A DNA stretch of 18,073 bases from Synechococcus sp. CO36386bin_37 (GCA_011525445.1 WTGE01000204.1:1-18073), one strand, 5' to 3'; positions 1 to 8,701 are shown, counted from the stretch's first letter. Notes: a model not told the origin generated them from the sequence alone. A program made the numbers and translations.

Positions 1-1
1 G

Positions 2-1294
2 GTAAGCGCTACTGCAACAACGGAGTCGCCTTGCGTTTTCAACCCTCGGCATGACTTGATCGTGATTGGTGGCGGACCTGCCGGTTTCATGGCGGCGATC
101 ACAGCCGCCGAACGAGGGGTTCGTGATGTCCTGATCTTGGAAGCGACACAAGAAGTGCTCACAAAAGTGCGCATCAGCGGTGGTGGCCGCTGCAATGTCA
201 CCCATGCCTGCTGGGATCCCAGGGAGCTTGTCGGTCACTACCCCCGGGGAAGTAGGCCATTGCAAGGACCATTTAGTCGCTTTGCTTGCGGTGATTCGAT
301 GGCTTGGTTCGAAGAGCACGGACTCACGCTTGTGGAAGAGTCCGACGGACGAATGTTTCCCCAGCAGAATCGCTCGGAGGCCGTGGTGGAGTGCCTGAGC
401 CGTGCTGCTTCAGCTGCAGGGGTGAAGATTCAGTGCAACTCCGCTGTGCGTCAACTCCGCTGCTTGAAGGGTGGTGGATTTCAAATCTCCGATCAACGCT
501 CTGCCCTTCATCACTCCAAGCGGGTGTTACTGGCCAGTGGTGGCCATCCCAGTGGGCGACGTGTTGCTCAGGCTTTAGGTCACACGATTGTGCCGCCAGT
601 GCCGTCACTGTTCAGCTTGAAAGTGCAGGCTCCTGCTTTGACCGCGTGCAGCGGTATTGCACTGGATGATGTGAGCTTGGATTTAAGGGTTGGTGATCAT
701 CGTTTTCGTGAGAAGGGTCGGGTGCTGATCACCCATCGGGGAGTGAGCGGGCCTGCGGTGTTGCGGCTCACTGCGTTTGCAGCGCGAGCCCTCCATGCCA
801 GTCATTACCAGGGTGAGTTGCGAGTGGATTGGAGTGGTGGATTAGGGCGTGAGCGTGTTCAGCAGAGGTTGCAACAGGCGCGGCGTGAGCAGGCGCGACG
901 CACGGTGTTGGCGGCTAGGCCTTTTGAGCATCTGCCGCGGCGTCTTTGGTTTGCCTTCTTGACGCAGGCGGGAGTGGATGGAGAGCGGCGTTGGGCGGAT
1001 CTTTCCGCGAAGGCGGAGCGCTATTTATTGGAGATCCTCTGTGCTCAGCGTTTATCGGTCAAGGGCCGTGGCCCGTTCGGAGAAGAATTTGTGACCGCTG
1101 GCGGCGTTGATCTTGGCGAGGTGAATTTGGCAACGATGGAAAGTCGGCGTTGCGCTGGGTTGTATTTAGCGGGTGAATTACTTGATGTGGATGGGGTCAC
1201 TGGAGGCTTTAATTTCCAGGCATGTTGGAGTGGTGGCTGGTTGGCAGGTATCGCGATTGCGGCTTCATTTATTGAATTTGATCGAACACCGTAA
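2..1294 (+). CDS. HI0933/YhiN (BaiN-like) family NAD(P)/FAD-dependent oxidoreductase, 5' end probably outside window
   Basis: Seen: a dinucleotide-binding GGGPAG motif at the very N terminus, the RISGGGRCNVTH signature about 40 residues later, a GRMFPQQNRS segment, and a C-terminal block (FVTAGGV...GLYLAGELLDVDGVTGGFNFQ) that closes the FAD site. These are the hallmarks of the HI0933/YhiN flavoprotein family, usually about 400 residues, so the protein is near full length. The physiological substrate of most members is unknown; some gut relatives (BaiN) were reported in bile-acid metabolism, which is irrelevant here. Start: the only in-frame start in the window is TTG at 56, which would leave just three residues before GGG, too few for a Rossmann strand. 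The frame stays open to base 2, with DL directly before IVIGGG, so the true start probably lies upstream of the window. The 3' end overlaps convergent pilC by 26 bases. Family is secure; function and start are not. Confidence 0.88.
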   Translation, partial: VSATATTESPCVFNPRHDLIVIGGGPAGFMAAITAAERGVRDVLILEATQEVLTKVRISGGGRCNVTHACWDPRELVGHYPRGSRPLQGPFSRFACGDSMAWFEEHGLTLVEESDGRMFPQQNRSEAVVECLSRAASAAGVKIQCNSAVRQLRCLKGGGFQISDQRSALHHSKRVLLASGGHPSGRRVAQALGHTIVPPVPSLFSLKVQAPALTACSGIALDDVSLDLRVGDHRFREKGRVLITHRGVSGPAVLRLTAFAARALHASHYQGELRVDWSGGLGRERVQQRLQQARREQARRTVLAARPFEHLPRRLWFAFLTQAGVDGERRWADLSAKAERYLLEILCAQRLSVKGRGPFGEEFVTAGGVDLGEVNLATMESRRCAGLYLAGELLDVDGVTGGFNFQACWSGGWLAGIAIAASFIEFDRTP

Positions 1295-2723
1295 ACATTG
1301 GCAAATACATAGCAAGAAGAATTGAACCCACTATTCCCCCTACAATTACAATCATAGCAGGCTCCAGCATGGAAGTTAGAGCCTTGACTGATGTAGAGAC
1401 TTCGTCTTCATAAAAGTCAGAAACTTTGCTCAACATTTTATCCATTTCACCGGTTTCCTCCCCGATTGTGAGCATGCTTAGAGCCATGTCTGGTAAGACT
1501 TTCTCACGCGTCAGTGCCGTACTTAGCAATACACCTTCCTGCACCAGAGTGCGCGATTCCAAAATTCCATCAGAAATGATGGAGTTACCAGCAGTGTCAC
1601 TTGAAATCTCAAGTGACATCAAAATCGGAACACCAGCGCGCATCAGGGAACTAAAAATCCGGCAAAATTTTGCGGTGGCAGTTTTCATGATGAGTTCACC
1701 AAATAATGGAATCTTTAATAGTAGTTTGTCAATAACTCTGCGCCCCTTATGAGTATTGTAGTATCGAGCAATACTCCAGGTGATCAAAAGTAACGCACCG
1801 GCAATATAAATTGACCAGTAGGAGCGAAGTAAAGCGCTTAAATCCACCATTAATTGAGTAAAAAGTGGCAATTCAGCTCCAAGATCTTCAAAAATGCCTG
1901 CGAATGTAGGGATCAAAAAGATGGTCATTCCAAGGAACACCAAGATGGCGATCACCAGAACAGCCACTGGGTAGCCCAAGGCGCCTTTAATCTGATTTTG
2001 AAGCCTGGCGTTGTCTTCTAACAGTTTGGCGAGCCGCTTCAGGGACTCATCCAAAACACCCCCGGCTTCCCCAGCCTCCACCATCGCTATGGTGAGTTGA
2101 TCGAACACCTTGGGCCATTTGCGCATGGCTACTGCCATCGCAGTGCCTTGATTCACTTCGAGGCCCACAGAGCTGAGTGCTTTTTTAAACATCGGCAGCT
2201 TCTGTTGTGTGGCCATGAGGTCGAGGCTGCGCACAATTGGGACTCCCGCATCGACGAGAGCAGCGAGTTTGCTGGCCCAAATGGCTTTTTCCTTTACACC
2301 TGGGGCCTTTTGCAGAAGTTCTCCAAGATCGAGGGATTGCCATCCAGCTGATGAGCTGCTTCCACCGTTTTTGGAATCAGAGTTGGTGATCTTGAGTCCT
2401 TTGTCTTTGCGAAGGTCGTTTGCCTTAATTCCGCGTCGTCGCAGCTGACGACGGGCAGCCACTGCATCAGTGGCTTTGAGCGTCAGCGTGCGCTCTTCGC
2501 CTGTTTTTGAGGTGTACGTGGCGATGAACCCAATCAAGCGTTGAACAGAGGGTTCATTGCCTTTGGTCGGTTCGTTGCCCTTACGGATGTCATCCGCCTT
2601 AATCCCTCGTCTCCGCAACAGACGACGGGCAGCCACTGCATCAGTGGCTTTGAGCGTCAGCGTGCGCTCTTCGCCTGTTTTTGAGGTGTACGTGGCGATG
2701 AAAGAAACCATGCGCTGAATCAT
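1269..2723 (-). CDS. pilC: Type IV pilus inner-membrane platform protein PilC (GspF family) with duplicated N-terminal module
   Basis: Polytopic inner-membrane platform of the type IV pilus machine; it couples the PilB and PilT motors to pilin assembly. Seen: two T2SSF-type helical domains (about residues 147-270 and 350-472) carrying the family's AxLVDAGVPIVRSL / SSLMRAGVPILMSLE repeats and EAGEAGG / IGEETGE motifs, and three hydrophobic segments (about 251-275, 303-321, 454-476). Odd: the cytoplasmic N-terminal module, present once in standard PilC of roughly 400-430 residues, occurs twice (about 2-48 and 60-106, 58-residue period), giving 484 residues. A Ser/Asn/Gly-rich linker (111-127) follows. 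It is the last gene of pilB-pilT-pilC, 4 bases after the pilT stop. ATG 2723 is used; ATG 2711 is possible, and neither has a clear ribosome binding site. The stop overlaps the upstream flavoprotein gene. Family assignment is secure. Confidence 0.95.
   Translation of the reverse strand: MIQRMVSFIATYTSKTGEERTLTLKATDAVAARRLLRRRGIKADDIRKGNEPTKGNEPSVQRLIGFIATYTSKTGEERTLTLKATDAVAARRQLRRRGIKANDLRKDKGLKITNSDSKNGGSSSSAGWQSLDLGELLQKAPGVKEKAIWASKLAALVDAGVPIVRSLDLMATQQKLPMFKKALSSVGLEVNQGTAMAVAMRKWPKVFDQLTIAMVEAGEAGGVLDESLKRLAKLLEDNARLQNQIKGALGYPVAVLVIAILVFLGMTIFLIPTFAGIFEDLGAELPLFTQLMVDLSALLRSYWSIYIAGALLLITWSIARYYNTHKGRRVIDKLLLKIPLFGELIMKTATAKFCRIFSSLMRAGVPILMSLEISSDTAGNSIISDGILESRTLVQEGVLLSTALTREKVLPDMALSMLTIGEETGEMDKMLSKVSDFYEDEVSTSVKALTSMLEPAMIVIVGGIVGSILLAMYLPMFTVFDQIQ
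2447..2702 (-). repeat. Two identical 82-base direct repeats inside pilC (2447-2528 and 2621-2702)
   Basis: Bases 2447-2528 and 2621-2702 are identical over all 82 positions and lie 174 bases apart, exactly 58 codons, so the duplication is in frame. Similarity continues on both sides at protein level but the DNA differs (for example RRLLRRRGIKADDIRK versus RRQLRRRGIKANDLRK). The linker between units itself carries a KGNEP-KGNEP mini-repeat. Inference: tandem duplication of the PilC N-terminal module followed by sequence homogenisation of the core, or a recent duplication with changed edges. Confidence 0.95.
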
Positions 2724-2727
2724 GGAT

Positions 2728-3801
2728 TTAGTTGTTGATCAGGCGATCCAGTTCATCGGGTTTGCTGGCCTTGCTATGAGCCTCGTTAAGGCTGATTTTG
2801 TTCTGACTCACAAGGTCGGCAAGAGCTTTTTCCAGTGTTTGCATTCCACGTTCTCCTCCGGTTTGAATTTGGGAATACAACTGTGCTGTTTTCCCCTCCC
2901 GAATCAGGTTGGCGATCGCTGGTGTATTGATCATGATCTCTTGAGCCATCACACGACCGAACTGACCTGCTGCAGGATTGCTGCGGCGACAGAGGGTTTG
3001 GGAGAACACGGCCGTCAGGCTTCCTGAAAGTTGCACGCGGATTTGAGTTTGTTGGCCAGGCGGAAAGACATCCACCATTCGATCAACGGTTTGAGCTGCT
3101 GAGCTGGTGTGCAATGTGCCAAATACCAAATGCCCAGTTTCTGCTGCACTAATCGCCAGTTGAATGGTTTCTAGATCGCGCATTTCGCCGACTAAAATCA
3201 CATCCGGGTCTTCACGTAAAGCAGCGCGTAAAGCATTGGCAAAACTACGTGTGTCTTCATTGAGTTGGCGTTGATGGACCAAACTGAGATCACTCTTGTA
3301 GACAAACTCGATCGGATCTTCGATTGTGAGTATGTGCTCGGCTCTCGTGTGGTTGATGTGATCCAGTAGAGCGGCCAAAGTTGTTGTTTTGCCAGAGCCG
3401 GTCGGCCCTGTCACGAGGACAAGACCACGGGGTCGCTTGCTGGTTTCTACGACCACTGCTGGGAGATTCAGCAACTCAACGCTTGGAATCTTGCTTCCAA
3501 GAGCGCGGAGACAAGCGGCATAGCTGCCTTTCTGCCGATAGACATTCACCCGAAAACGGGCGACCCCTTTCAATCCATACGCACAATCGAGTTCCCATGT
3601 TTGTTCAAGGGTTTTGCGTTGGTTGTTGTTCAGCATGGAAAAGATCAGCCGATTGCAGCGCTCTTCGTTGAGAGCTTCCTCCTGCATCGGTCGTAATTCG
3701 CCACTGAACCGCCCGTAGGGTGGCTGACCGCTGGCGATGTGAAGGTCGCTGCCTCCACCGTTCACCAGTTGTTCCATGAGGTCTTCGATCATTAATTCCA
3801 T
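2728..3801 (-). CDS. pilT: Type IV pilus retraction ATPase PilT
   Basis: Hexameric cytoplasmic ATPase that powers pilus disassembly and retraction, and hence twitching and DNA uptake in bacteria that use them. Seen, numbering from ATG 3801: Walker A GPTGSGKT at 132-139, Asp box IEDPIEFVY near 160-168, Walker B DPDVILVGE near 199-206, His box AETGHLVFGTLHT near 220-232, and the PilT-type C-terminal IREGKTAQLYSQIQTG region. Length is 357 residues, normal for PilT. Start: the frame runs 25 codons further upstream into pilB, but ATG 3801 is preceded by a perfect AGGAGGT six bases away, so that start is preferred strongly. The SD overlaps the pilB stop codon, suggesting translational coupling. The gene sits between pilB and pilC. 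No key motif is missing. Confidence 0.96.
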   Translation of the reverse strand: MELMIEDLMEQLVNGGGSDLHIASGQPPYGRFSGELRPMQEEALNEERCNRLIFSMLNNNQRKTLEQTWELDCAYGLKGVARFRVNVYRQKGSYAACLRALGSKIPSVELLNLPAVVVETSKRPRGLVLVTGPTGSGKTTTLAALLDHINHTRAEHILTIEDPIEFVYKSDLSLVHQRQLNEDTRSFANALRAALREDPDVILVGEMRDLETIQLAISAAETGHLVFGTLHTSSAAQTVDRMVDVFPPGQQTQIRVQLSGSLTAVFSQTLCRRSNPAAGQFGRVMAQEIMINTPAIANLIREGKTAQLYSQIQTGGERGMQTLEKALADLVSQNKISLNEAHSKASKPDELDRLINN

Positions 3802-3807
3802 GGGTGG

Positions 3808-3814
3808 ACCTCCT
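3808..3814 (-). promoter_or_regulatory. Strong Shine-Dalgarno site of pilT, overlapping the pilB stop
   Basis: On the minus strand AGGAGGT ends six bases before ATG 3801. The pilB stop TAG occupies 3813-3815, so the SD begins inside it. This is the best SD in the window and it fixes the pilT start against the longer frame. It suggests coupled translation of pilB and pilT. Confidence 0.85.
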
Positions 3815-5585
3815 ATTGACGGGGTGTCAGGCAATACAGGCATTCCAACCAGCTTTCCTTCAGTCCGCCACCACAACCACTGCAGGTGACGGTGCTGAGT
3901 GCCCTTGCCCGCTGCTCGGATTCCAAACCCGCATCGGTCAGCACCATCCGATCTACCTCCTCCAATGTGGTGTGACCGTCGCGAACGAGATCAAGGCTGT
4001 AGCCAAGCAAGGTTTTCATCCCTGCTTCCAGGGCAAGCTGGCGCACCAAATCGGTAGTGGCGCCTTTGGCTACAGATGCAGCAAGGGCTTCGTTCATGCG
4101 TAGAACTTCGTAGGCACCGACGCGACCCTTGTAACCGGTTCCCTGGCAGTGGTGGCATGCCTTTCTGGAGCCTGAATCTCGCTTGGCTTTGAAGAAGGTG
4201 ATTTCACTTTCATTGCTCTTGATCAGGCCAAACCGACCTAGTTCATGCGCGTCAGGGTGATAAGGGATCCGGCAAGCCGGGCAGACGCGACGAAGCAAAC
4301 GTTGGGAGACGATTCCCAGCAAGGACGCGCTCACCATGAAGGGTTCAACCCCCATTTCATCCAGGCGAGCGATGGCGCTTGGAGCATCGTTGCAGTGCAG
4401 GGTCGTCAACACCAGATGCCCCGTCAGTGCGGCTTCAATCGCAGTTTTTGCTGTTTCCTGATCTCGGGTCTCACCCACTAGCAGCACATCCGGATCCTGA
4501 CGCATGAAGGCCCGAAGGGCAGTGCTGAAGTCAAAACCCTTTTCACGGTTCACTTGGCATTGTGTGATTCCTGGCAATGTGTATTCAATTGGATCTTCTA
4601 CGGTGGAGATGTTGATCCCAGGTTCGTTTCGCTCTGCTAATAAGGAATACAAGGTTGTGGATTTACCAGATCCAGTGGGTCCGGTTACAAGAATCATCCC
4701 GAAAGGCTTGGAACCAAGTGTTCGCACAAGTTCGAGAGTGGAGGGGTTGGTGATGAGTTTGTCCAGGCCTAATTGAGTGGACTGACTATCGAGTAATCGC
4801 AGGCAAATTTTTTCTCCGTAACGGCTTGGCAGACTATTCACTCGGAAGTCGACTGTTCGCCCATTGTGTTGTCTTCGGATTCGACCATCTTGCGCTTGTC
4901 TTCTTTCGGCGATATCGAGATCCGCCATAATCTTGAACCGGGACGTGACGGCGGGGATTAATTTCGTGGGTAATGGTTGGATTAAATGGGTCAGAACACC
5001 GTCTTTTCTTAGCCTGATTTGTAATCCAGCCTGTTGTGGCTCAATGTGAATATCACTGGCATTGATATCTAAGGCTTTGATTAGAATTCGATCAACAAGT
5101 GTGATAATTGGAGACTGATCAATACCGGATGTAGTGGTATCGAGCGGCGATGTTGGATTGTTCTGTATTTCAGAATCTTCGGGATCAACTGTGAGAATTC
5201 CCTCAAGATCAAAACCTTCGAGAAGTGATTCTGCTGAATTGCTGGATAGTGTTTCTTTTTCGCTTACATTGGCATGTGGTGATTGTGCATGAAAAATTCT
5301 TTTTAGATCTTCAGTATTCGCAAGGACAATTTTGGCTTCGTAGCCGTGGTTTTTTAAGAACAGTTTGAGTTGTTCGCGATGGTCCCGATCGCTGCTGCTT
5401 GCTGTGGCCACCATCAGGCCATCGTCGGTTAGATGAATCGGGAGCGCCTGGAGTTGTTCCCATGTTTCCAGGTTCAAGACTTTGCCGGATTGAAGCAGTG
5501 CTTCACCAGCGGCGAGCTCGGCTGGTGAAATTAATTTTGCCGGCAGGGCCGGTGGCAGTGGCATTCGGGTGGAGTCGGCGCTCAT
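3813..5585 (-). CDS. pilB: Type IV pilus assembly ATPase PilB (GspE family) with extra C-terminal cysteine cluster
   Basis: Cytoplasmic hexameric ATPase that drives pilus extension. Seen: an N-terminal region of about 100 residues resembling the MshEN/GspE N-terminal domain, an acidic low-complexity linker (about 105-155), then the motor core: IEPQ...RLRKDG, Walker A GPTGSGKS at 302-309, Asp box STVEDPIEY (328-335), Walker [10 protein letters not shown] (364-372), His box [12 protein letters not shown] (386-397). The PilB/GspE zinc site is present as C435xxC438 and C477xxC480. Length 590 residues is normal to slightly long. Odd: the last 25 residues hold a second CxxC...CxxC set (C568, C571, C582, C585), which looks like a small zinc ribbon. 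First gene of pilB-pilT-pilC, reading away from grpE; ATG 5585 is 79 bases from the grpE start. The 5' half is richer in A+T than the neighbouring genes. Confidence 0.95.
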   Translation of the reverse strand: MSADSTRMPLPPALPAKLISPAELAAGEALLQSGKVLNLETWEQLQALPIHLTDDGLMVATASSSDRDHREQLKLFLKNHGYEAKIVLANTEDLKRIFHAQSPHANVSEKETLSSNSAESLLEGFDLEGILTVDPEDSEIQNNPTSPLDTTTSGIDQSPIITLVDRILIKALDINASDIHIEPQQAGLQIRLRKDGVLTHLIQPLPTKLIPAVTSRFKIMADLDIAERRQAQDGRIRRQHNGRTVDFRVNSLPSRYGEKICLRLLDSQSTQLGLDKLITNPSTLELVRTLGSKPFGMILVTGPTGSGKSTTLYSLLAERNEPGINISTVEDPIEYTLPGITQCQVNREKGFDFSTALRAFMRQDPDVLLVGETRDQETAKTAIEAALTGHLVLTTLHCNDAPSAIARLDEMGVEPFMVSASLLGIVSQRLLRRVCPACRIPYHPDAHELGRFGLIKSNESEITFFKAKRDSGSRKACHHCQGTGYKGRVGAYEVLRMNEALAASVAKGATTDLVRQLALEAGMKTLLGYSLDLVRDGHTTLEEVDRMVLTDAGLESEQRARALSTVTCSGCGGGLKESWLECLYCLTPRQ

Positions 5586-5664
5586 GCTGATTCGGCTTTC
5601 CGCGCTTGTGGAGGGCCCTGATGACCCTTCAACATGTCTAGACGTGAATTTGCATCAAGTCAGC

Positions 5665-6390
5665 ATGAGCGGTGAGGCCTCCATCCCGGCTAACGATCTG
5701 GCATCGGATGTACCCGAATCCCAGAAGGTCCCCACAACCTCCGCGGAGGAAGTGCCTGCGGCCACCGCTCCAGAATCGGCAACAGGCAATGAGGGGGCTT
5801 CAGCTCAGAACAATGAAGCGCGTTTGGAGCAGCTTGAGAGTGAACACAGCACTCTCCGCCAGGAACACGAAACCTTGAGCAGTCAATACATGCGAATTGC
5901 TGCTGACTTCGATAATTTCCGCAAGCGCCAGAGCCGGGATCAGGATGATTTGAAGTTGCAGATCACCTGCAATACTCTCGGCGAGATCTTGCCGGTGGTG
6001 GACAACTTTGAAAGGGCGCGCCAGCAGCTTGACCCTCAAGGCGAAGAAGCCCAATCGCTTCATCGTAGTTACCAGGGTCTTTACAAACAGTTAGTGGATG
6101 TTCTGAAGCAATTGGGCGTTGCTCCAATGCGCGTCGTGGGACAGGAGTTTGATCCCAATCTTCATGAGGCCGTTCTCAGGGAACCGAGTGACGATCACCC
6201 CGAAGATGTGGTGGTGGAGGAATTGCAGCGCGGCTACCACCTCAGCGGCAGAGTTCTGCGTCATGCGTTGGTCAAGGTGTCGATGGGACCCGGACCGCAG
6301 CGGGAGGCAGTCCCTCAGGCGGTTGAGGGCAGTGAGAGTCAATCGGTCGAGGTCGATCAAGCCGATCCTTCCCCTGAGGCAAGCGAATGA
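5665..6390 (+). CDS. grpE: GrpE, nucleotide-exchange factor for DnaK
   Basis: Releases ADP from the Hsp70 DnaK, partnering with DnaJ in the cytoplasm. Seen from ATG 5665 (241 residues): an acidic, disordered, Ala/Glu/Ser-rich N terminus (about 1-48), a long coiled-coil helix leading to the family motif [14 protein letters not shown], the [10 protein letters not shown] helix, and a C-terminal beta domain with [12 protein letters not shown]...[17 protein letters not shown]. The frame is open upstream to ATG 5569, but that would overlap the pilB coding start, so MSGEAS at 5665 is preferred. No HrcA-type CIRCE inverted repeat is visible in the 79 bases upstream, so heat-shock control by HrcA is not supported here. 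dnaJ follows after 42 bases. dnaK itself is not in the window. Confidence 0.96.
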   Translation: MSGEASIPANDLASDVPESQKVPTTSAEEVPAATAPESATGNEGASAQNNEARLEQLESEHSTLRQEHETLSSQYMRIAADFDNFRKRQSRDQDDLKLQITCNTLGEILPVVDNFERARQQLDPQGEEAQSLHRSYQGLYKQLVDVLKQLGVAPMRVVGQEFDPNLHEAVLREPSDDHPEDVVVEELQRGYHLSGRVLRHALVKVSMGPGPQREAVPQAVEGSESQSVEVDQADPSPEASE

Positions 6391-6432
6391 TTCAACACAT
6401 CTACCTACTGTGCACTACAGGATGACGAGCTA

Positions 6433-7557
6433 ATGGCCGATTACTACGACCTCCTTGGTGTAAGCAGGGATGCAGATGCCGACACACTCAAGCGTGCTTA
6501 CAGGCGTCTGGCTCGCAAATACCATCCCGACATCAACAAGGATGATGGTGCTGAGGATCGCTTCAAGGAAATTGGCCGTGCCTATGAGGTGTTGAGTGAC
6601 CCCCAGACCCGCGGTCGGTACGACCAGTTTGGTGAAGCCGGGCTTGGCGGCGGCGGAATGCCCGACATGGGCGATATGGGGGGTTTCGCAGATATTTTTG
6701 AAACCTTCTTCAGCGGCTTTGGTGGTGCTGCCGGTGGAGGTCGTCAGCGCAGGCGTGGGCCTCAGCAAGGAGATGATCTTCGTTATGACCTCACCATTGA
6801 TTTTGACCAGGCTGTGTTTGGCCAAGAGCGGGAAATTCGTGTCCCCCATCTTGAAACCTGCGCAGCCTGCAACGGCAGTGGTGCCAAAACGGGAAGCGGT
6901 CCAACCACCTGCACCACCTGCGGTGGAGTAGGGCAGGTGCGTCGTGCCACCCGCACGCCGTTCGGGAATTTCGAGCAGGTTGCTGAATGTCCTACCTGCA
7001 ACGGAACAGGGCAGGTTATCGCTGATCCCTGCAGCGCCTGTGGCGGGCAGGGAGTGACTCAAGTGCGTAAGAAATTAAGGATCAATATTCCCGCGGGTGT
7101 TGACACCGGAACCCGATTGCGTGTGGCGGGTGAAGGCAATGCTGGTCTGCGTGGCGGTCCTTCGGGAGACTTGTATGTTTTCCTGACGGTTAAGTCCCAC
7201 CCCAGCCTGAGGCGTGACGGTCTGACTGTGCTCTCCGAGGTCAAGGTGAGTTATCTGCAAGCCATCCTGGGTGACACGATCGAGGTGGAAACCGTCGACG
7301 GACCTGAATCGCTGGAAATTCCAGCTGGTACCCAACCCAGCACGGTCTTAACTCTTGAAAACAAGGGAATTCCTAAATTGGGTAATCCCGTGGCCCGCGG
7401 CAATCAGCGCATCTCGGTCACGGTGACCTTGCCGAAGCGTCTCAATGATGAGGAGCGGGGACTTCTTGAAGAATTAGCAGGACATCATTCCGCCAGGGGT
7501 GAACAGCATCATCACCACAAGAGTGGGTTGTTTGCTCGATTGTTCGGTCAACGTTGA
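6433..7557 (+). CDS. dnaJ: DnaJ, Hsp40 co-chaperone
   Basis: Stimulates DnaK ATP hydrolysis and delivers unfolded clients. All domains of a class A (type I) DnaJ are present in 374 residues: J domain with HPD at 31-33, a Gly/Met/Phe-rich linker (about 72-105), a zinc domain with four CxxCxGxG-type repeats ([32 protein letters not shown]), two C-terminal client-binding beta domains, and the tail. The start is ATG 6433; an ATG at 6422 hits a stop after three codons. The C terminus carries a natural run of four histidines, which may bind metal non-specifically. It sits between grpE and a TusA-like gene whose start lies 3 bases after the dnaJ stop, so these three are probably one operon. Confidence 0.97.
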   Translation: MADYYDLLGVSRDADADTLKRAYRRLARKYHPDINKDDGAEDRFKEIGRAYEVLSDPQTRGRYDQFGEAGLGGGGMPDMGDMGGFADIFETFFSGFGGAAGGGRQRRRGPQQGDDLRYDLTIDFDQAVFGQEREIRVPHLETCAACNGSGAKTGSGPTTCTTCGGVGQVRRATRTPFGNFEQVAECPTCNGTGQVIADPCSACGGQGVTQVRKKLRINIPAGVDTGTRLRVAGEGNAGLRGGPSGDLYVFLTVKSHPSLRRDGLTVLSEVKVSYLQAILGDTIEVETVDGPESLEIPAGTQPSTVLTLENKGIPKLGNPVARGNQRISVTVTLPKRLNDEERGLLEELAGHHSARGEQHHHHKSGLFARLFGQR

Positions 7558-7560
7558 CGA

Positions 7561-7800
7561 ATGGGCGATGCTCAACCCGATTCCTATCTGGATTTGAGAG
7601 GTACTCCCTGTCCCATCAATTTCATTCGTTGCCGTTTGGCTTTGGAGGCCCTCCATCCTGGCGAGTGTTTTCGGGTTGATCTGGATCGTGGTGAACCCGA
7701 AGCAATGGTGGTGCCGGGGTTGACAAGAGACGGTCATCAGGTGGAAGTCATTCATCAAACTGAAGACTGGGTGCGTCTTCAGGTTGTCTGTGGTGGTTGA
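7561..7800 (+). CDS. TusA/SirA/YeeD-family sulfur carrier protein
   Basis: Small cytoplasmic protein of the TusA family, which carries a persulfide on a conserved cysteine for thio-modification of tRNA and related sulfur trafficking. Seen: 79 residues (family about 75-85), the LDLRGTPCPIN motif with the reactive cysteine at 17, a following helix, and a VxVxGLTxDGHQ-type middle. The family motif is CPxP; here it reads CPIN, so the second proline is missing. Whether it serves tRNA thiolation or another sulfur route cannot be told from the sequence; no TusBCD, IscS or MnmA gene lies nearby. It follows dnaJ by 3 bases and overlaps the likely rsgA start, so it is probably cotranscribed with both. 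Confidence 0.85.
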   Translation: MGDAQPDSYLDLRGTPCPINFIRCRLALEALHPGECFRVDLDRGEPEAMVVPGLTRDGHQVEVIHQTEDWVRLQVVCGG

Positions 7801-8701
7801 GCACTCGGCTCACTCCGGCATGGTGGTTGCCCTTCAGGCCAACTATTTGGAGGTGGAACTGGATCAAGTCCTTGAGTCCATGCCTTCGCGACTCCTGTGC
7901 ACCCGTCGTACGCGACTGAACCACCGTGGAGAAGCTGTTCACGTTGGAGACCGCGTCAGTGTGGAAGCCATTGATATCAACCATGCTCGTGCTGTGGTGT
8001 CGGATGTTGAGCCTCGAACCAGTTTTCTGACACGTCCACCGGTGGCTAACGCCACGACGGTGGTGGTGGCTCTTGCGGTTGACCAGCCAGCCTTTGATCC
8101 AGATCAGGCCAGTCGTTTTTTGCTGACAGCAGAGCAAACGGCATTAGCTGTGCAACTGGTTCTGACCAAGATCGATTTGATTCAGCCTCAGGAGTTGGAT
8201 CGTCTCAGAGCGCGTCTCGAAGCTTGGGGGTATCCGCCGTTGTTGGTGTCAACGCAGAACGGGCTTGGACTCTCCAAATTGAAAAACAGCTTTGTTAGGT
8301 CGTCCCTGTCTGTCTTATGCGGTCCGTCAGGGGTGGGCAAGAGCTCTTTGCTGAACGCATTGATCCCCCAGCTTGATTTACGGGTCGGTGCTGTTTCAGG
8401 GCGCCTGCAACGGGGACGTCACACGACGCGACATGTGGAGTTGCATCGTTTGAATGGTGATGCACGTGTTGCTGACACTCCTGGGTTCAACAGGCCAGTG
8501 TTGCCAGACGACGCGAGGAACCTCGAGGTGTTGTTTCCGGAGTTGCGGGCTCAGCTAAGAGATCATCCTTGTCGGTTTCGGGATTGCTTGCATCGCGATG
8601 AACCTGGATGCGGGGTAACGCGTGATTGGGAGCGGTACCCGATCTACAGGCGGGCTGTGGAGGAACTCCTGAATCTCAGCCGCCCATGCCAGGGAGGTTG
8701 A
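7790..8701 (+). CDS. rsgA: RsgA (YjeQ/EngC), small ribosomal subunit biogenesis GTPase
   Basis: Circularly permuted GTPase that acts in late 30S subunit maturation. Seen in order: an N-terminal OB-like region (CTRRTRLN...VGDRVSVE), then G4 (LVLTKIDL), G1 ([12 protein letters not shown]), a G2 Thr region ([11 protein letters not shown]), G3 (DTPGF) and the C-terminal Cys-rich zinc knuckle ([14 protein letters not shown]). The permuted G4-G1-G3 order with the zinc knuckle is diagnostic. The start is uncertain: possible codons are TTG 7784, GTG 7790 or 7793, and ATG 7820, none with a good SD. GTG 7790 is chosen because it gives a short overlap with the preceding gene; ATG 7820 would give MVVALQANY and is equally possible. 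The stop overlaps convergent ybaB by 26 bases. Confidence 0.93.
   Translation: MVVEHSAHSGMVVALQANYLEVELDQVLESMPSRLLCTRRTRLNHRGEAVHVGDRVSVEAIDINHARAVVSDVEPRTSFLTRPPVANATTVVVALAVDQPAFDPDQASRFLLTAEQTALAVQLVLTKIDLIQPQELDRLRARLEAWGYPPLLVSTQNGLGLSKLKNSFVRSSLSVLCGPSGVGKSSLLNALIPQLDLRVGAVSGRLQRGRHTTRHVELHRLNGDARVADTPGFNRPVLPDDARNLEVLFPELRAQLRDHPCRFRDCLHRDEPGCGVTRDWERYPIYRRAVEELLNLSRPCQGG

Noticed and set aside
3802..3876. Longer pilT start at 3876 inside pilB
   Set aside because: The perfect SD before ATG 3801 and the normal PilT length support the shorter protein; the extension overlaps the pilB C-terminal cysteine tail.
5569..5664. Upstream extension of grpE to ATG 5569
   Set aside because: It would overlap the pilB start on the other strand, adds 32 residues unlike GrpE, and MSGEAS at 5665 matches a normal acidic GrpE N terminus.
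5586..5664. Search for a CIRCE (HrcA) operator before grpE
   Set aside because: No TTAGCACTC-N9-GAGTGCTAA-like inverted repeat is present in the pilB/grpE spacer.
6430..7062. 210-codon minus-strand frame inside dnaJ
   Set aside because: Produced by the Gly/Cys-rich repeats of dnaJ; no domain or start signal.
7541..7600. Frameshift joining dnaJ and the TusA-like gene
   Set aside because: dnaJ ends with a normal tail and stop, and the next gene has its own ATG and the usual TusA length.
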